From: Opisthocomus hoazin
Taxonomy: Eukaryota > Chordata > Aves > Opisthocomiformes > Opisthocomidae
Length of the DNA stretch: 64,000 bases
Assembly: GCF_030867145.1 (NCBI RefSeq)
Contig: NC_134415.1
Coordinates: forward strand, 65,997,300 to 66,061,299
Reading direction: 5' to 3'
In this document: positions 62,912-64,000 of the stretch, in pieces
Position numbering within the stretch: the stretch's first letter is position 1
How the letters are laid out: each line of letters begins with the position of its first letter
Program-made: the position numbers and the translations under genes
The notes under the pieces: model-generated
What the model was told of the DNA's origin: nothing
Seen by the model: the letters and a program-made list of their open reading frames with translations, nothing else
Databases searched by the model: none

Positions 62912-64000
62912 CTGCAATGAGGAAGAGATTCACATTTAGCGCTTCGATTATGCTTTGGTGGGGTCCCAGGACTTCGGAAGCACTGTGTAACTCTTAGCAA
63001 CACTGAGGGCTAAAACATCAGTAACAGGAATGTCCCCTCCCAGCCCTACCACAACTAGGTGACAAATCTATTGTTCAGAGGTCACCTGATTTTAGACATT
63101 TCCCAGGGCTTGCTCTGTCTATGGGATGTTCTCATGGTCACAGATCACTCTGAGCCCGAAGAATTTCCTGACCTGTTGCTGCTATACCAGGCTGTTCGTT
63201 AGCATTAAGCTGTTGTTTGCTCAAGTCTCGCTGCAGAGGTGATTAAGCAGAGTGCTCCAGGGCAAAGCAGTGGGAAATGTGGAAGTTTTATCAGTTTCTT
63301 TCATTTGCCTCCAGGGCTTTGAAACCTTTCTGGTGTTGAAACGCTCTGATCTGCAGAAATATGAGATGACTTCTCACTAACAAAGGTGAGTTCTGTTTCT
63401 GGAGGGAAATGTTACAAATGAAACGCTTCTGTGTAACCCTTATATTTTGGGTTGAATCCGCTATGCCAAAAGTGGTGTTGGGCAGTGTGTCTCTGTACTG
63501 GGATATATATTATAGAGACTGAGCTGAAAGCAGATAGGAGACACAGCCTGTGCTGACCTGGATTAAAAGCATGTGAGACCAAAGAATGAGTCACCTGGAG
63601 GTGACTGGTTAGTACAGAAGCTGAAGCACAAAGTCATCAGCTCTCGGGGAGGTCCTAACAATGGGATCTGCTCACACCTCCGTAAGGGAGCTCAGCTGTC
63701 TGTCAGCATTTTTGTGGGCTCATTTTATGTTGCAGTTTTTAACCTGCTGCTTAGAGGTCGAAGCTGGATTCAAGACTGCTGCCTTTCAAGCTCTGTTCAT
63801 GTCCAGCTGGCATAAAACCAACACTTTTTTCCTCTTGTGACAAGGACTCCGGTGTTTTAGGGATGGTTCCTTAGAGTTGACCCTGGAAACCTGGCACTCC
63901 CATTCATGTCTGTGGATTCACTTGTGCAGTGAGAACTAAATACATTGCACAGCACACTATAAAGCTTTTATGAAGGTCATCCAGCTCTCTGCTGCTAACA
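62912..64000 (-). other. Probable intron of the ARM/HEAT-like gene, to window edge
   Basis: I looked on the minus strand for a further exon ending in phase 0 and found none that was open with good splice sites. The next upstream exon is probably beyond position 64000. Confidence 0.5.

Noticed and set aside
63595..63720. Possible further exon of the minus-strand gene ending at a CTCCAG|gtgact donor
   Set aside because: In the phase needed (0) the frame meets a stop within about a dozen codons upstream, with no acceptor in between.

Overview
The window is vertebrate nuclear DNA, very probably from a bird. It has long AT-rich introns with canonical GT-AG splice sites and no bacterial-style gene packing. 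A CR1 LINE ends in the short attctgtgat-type repeats typical of avian CR1. A GC-rich interspersed repeat at 11032-11660 looks like a bird LTR-type element. The species cannot be told from the sequence.

Positions 1 to about 56,600 (+ strand) hold most of MAP7 (ensconsin / E-MAP-115), a microtubule-associated protein that recruits kinesin-1. I assembled 17 coding exons (2265-54811). All junction phases agree, and together they give about 711 residues ending in a TGA. The recalled human protein aligns along its whole length. The first coding exon and promoter lie upstream of the window, so 1-2264 is intron. The exons encode, in order: an N-terminal microtubule-binding charged helix (exons 2-4), a Ser/Pro-rich linker (exons 5-9), a Pro/Ala stretch leading into a second Arg/Glu-rich coiled coil, the kinesin-1-binding MAP7 domain (exons 10-13), and a C-terminal tail (exons 14-17). 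The 3' UTR probably ends near 56.6 kb.

About 59,450 to 62,911 (- strand) holds the last four coding exons (165 residues plus stop) of a second gene, tail-to-tail with MAP7. Its protein reads as a helical, armadillo/HEAT-like C-terminus. I do not recognise it.

Repeats are sparse: one fairly well-preserved CR1 3' end (33146-33598), two old degraded CR1 copies (41080-42062 in +, 51473-51990 in -), a MIR-like SINE (52258-52440), and the LTR-like element. None of them interrupts an exon.

The most interesting points are possible unannotated splice variants of MAP7: a phase-1/phase-1 87-nt cassette exon (21270-21356), a phase 0/2 92-nt exon that could substitute for exon 8 (34916-35007), an in-frame 33-nt alternative donor on exon 14, and two NAGNAG tandem acceptors. 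The unidentified convergent gene is the other point. I saw no CRISPR, operon, tRNA, rRNA or toxin system.
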